Origin: Pseudomonas migulae
GTDB taxonomy: Bacteria > Pseudomonadota > Gammaproteobacteria > Pseudomonadales > Pseudomonadaceae
Length of the DNA stretch: 64,000 nt
Assembly: GCF_024169315.1 (NCBI RefSeq)
Contig: NZ_JALJWR010000001.1
Coordinates: forward strand, 6,188,501 to 6,252,500
Direction: 5' to 3'
Shown: piece after piece, positions 63,409 through 64,000 of the stretch
Layout: every line of letters starts with the position of its first letter
How positions within the stretch are numbered: the first letter of the stretch is position 1
Made by a program: the position numbers and the translations under genes
The notes under the pieces: generated by a model
What the model was told of the DNA's origin: nothing
The model's database searches: none
The model's input: only the letters and a program-made list of their open reading frames with translations

Positions 63409-64000
63409 ATGGATGGCTTGGTCAAGGAAGTGATTCCGTTACTGCAGTATTTGCTCCCGGGGTTTTTGGCGGCCTGGATTTTTTACTCGCTCACGGCGTT
63501 CAAACGTCCGGATACCTTTGGACCGATCGTCCAGGCGCTGATTTTCACGTTTGTGATTCATTCACTGGTTGTCGGTTTGGGAGCGTTGCTGCTTTTAACG
63601 GGGGAACACGTTTTTTCAATTGGCGCCTGGGACAAGAAATCGGAGGCTTTATGGTCAGCGGTGATTGCGGTGGTGATGGGATTTCTTTCGTGCCACGTCG
63701 CGAACAGCGACAAGCTTCATGCGTTACTCAGGAAGCTGAAAGTCACCACAAAAAATTCGTTCCCCTGCGAGTGGTACAGTGCTTTTTTATCGAGACAGGG
63801 ATTCGTAATACTGCATTTGACCGGAGGGAAACGTCTGTTTGGCTGGCCAAGCGAATGGCCATCGGAGCCTGCACGCGGACAGTTTGTTCTCGAGTTTCCT
63901 CGCTGGATTGATAACCACGACAATCCGTTGCCTGTCAGGGCCAAGGTTATTGTTATTGATGCTTCAAAAGTACAGTGGGTCGAATTCGCAAAAACAATAG
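63409..64000 (+). CDS. membrane protein, DUF6338-like, truncated by window end
   Basis: At least 197 codons without a stop. After MDGLVKEVIPLLQYLLPG come three hydrophobic segments (about residues 8-24, 35-60 and 74-93), then a soluble region with VILHLTGGKRLFGWPSEWPS and a final strand-rich part. The Gly-Trp-Pro-x-Trp-Pro motif and layout suggest DUF6338. Start options at 63316 (GTG) and 63340 (ATG) exist; none has a good ribosome binding site. The 3' end lies outside the window. Confidence 0.65.
   Translation, partial: MDGLVKEVIPLLQYLLPGFLAAWIFYSLTAFKRPDTFGPIVQALIFTFVIHSLVVGLGALLLLTGEHVFSIGAWDKKSEALWSAVIAVVMGFLSCHVANSDKLHALLRKLKVTTKNSFPCEWYSAFLSRQGFVILHLTGGKRLFGWPSEWPSEPARGQFVLEFPRWIDNHDNPLPVRAKVIVIDASKVQWVEFAKTI

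Overview
The window looks like chromosome of a fluorescent pseudomonad (Pseudomonas fluorescens group). The evidence is an RsmE-type CsrA protein, a CapB-like cold-shock protein, DUF1654 and DUF6124 proteins that I associate with Pseudomonas, REP/REPIN palindromes with the CCTGTAGGAGCGA-type arm, an ansB gene with AauR-like and sigma-54 signals, and the gamma-proteobacterial order thrS-infC-rpmI-rplT-pheS-pheT-ihfA-merR-tRNA. Identifications rest on reading the protein and DNA sequence and on family knowledge; no database search was run.

Region 1 (1-14.9 kb) is mostly core. It holds rsmE, a SPOR-like lipoprotein, an SOS-box-controlled pair (DUF1654 plus secreted endonuclease I), periplasmic asparaginase/glutaminase with its own sigma-54 control region, a complete ribose operon rbsBACRKD ending in a secreted nucleoside hydrolase, and small stress or envelope proteins. 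Region 2 (14.9-22.4 kb) is the translation operon thrS to ihfA, a MerR-type regulator and tRNA-Pro(GGG). The thrS leader carries two hairpins whose loops resemble tRNA-Thr anticodon loops.

Region 3 (22.4-31 kb) is accessory DNA at the tRNA-Pro gene. The 3' end of the tRNA is repeated at 23.67 and 28.67 kb, each copy followed by its own terminator, so two elements sit in tandem. They carry an integrase remnant, an SGNH hydrolase, lysR-MFS, a glutathione S-transferase with a TetR regulator, and a decayed MFS gene. Beyond them are an orphan HicB, an in-frame chimera of a quinone oxidoreductase and an acyl-CoA ligase, and another integrase fragment. Region 4 (31-38 kb) is a TetR-controlled RND efflux system with four copies of one operator-like palindrome. 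A lone beta-helix protein follows.

Region 5 (40-56.4 kb) is the most distinctive part. An amine-type FAD oxidoreductase and a cupin, a GT1 glycosyltransferase and a GntR regulator precede an apparent 11-gene operon: polyamine-type ABC importer (4 genes), a second GT1 glycosyltransferase, two cupins, an AmgK-like sugar kinase, an aldehyde dehydrogenase, a GlmU-like uridylyltransferase lacking most of its acyltransferase domain, and a second aldehyde dehydrogenase. I infer a pathway that imports an amine-like compound, makes a UDP-sugar donor by kinase plus uridylyltransferase, glycosylates an acceptor and oxidises amine or aldehyde groups. The substrate is unknown.

Region 6 (56.4-64 kb) has a DUF6124 gene behind a leader that looks like the antisense-RNA immunity region of P4-type phages, a vgrG remnant, a molbindin, rtcB, a VOC protein, a 3-hydroxyacyl-CoA dehydrogenase with TetR and AraC regulators, and a membrane protein cut by the window end.
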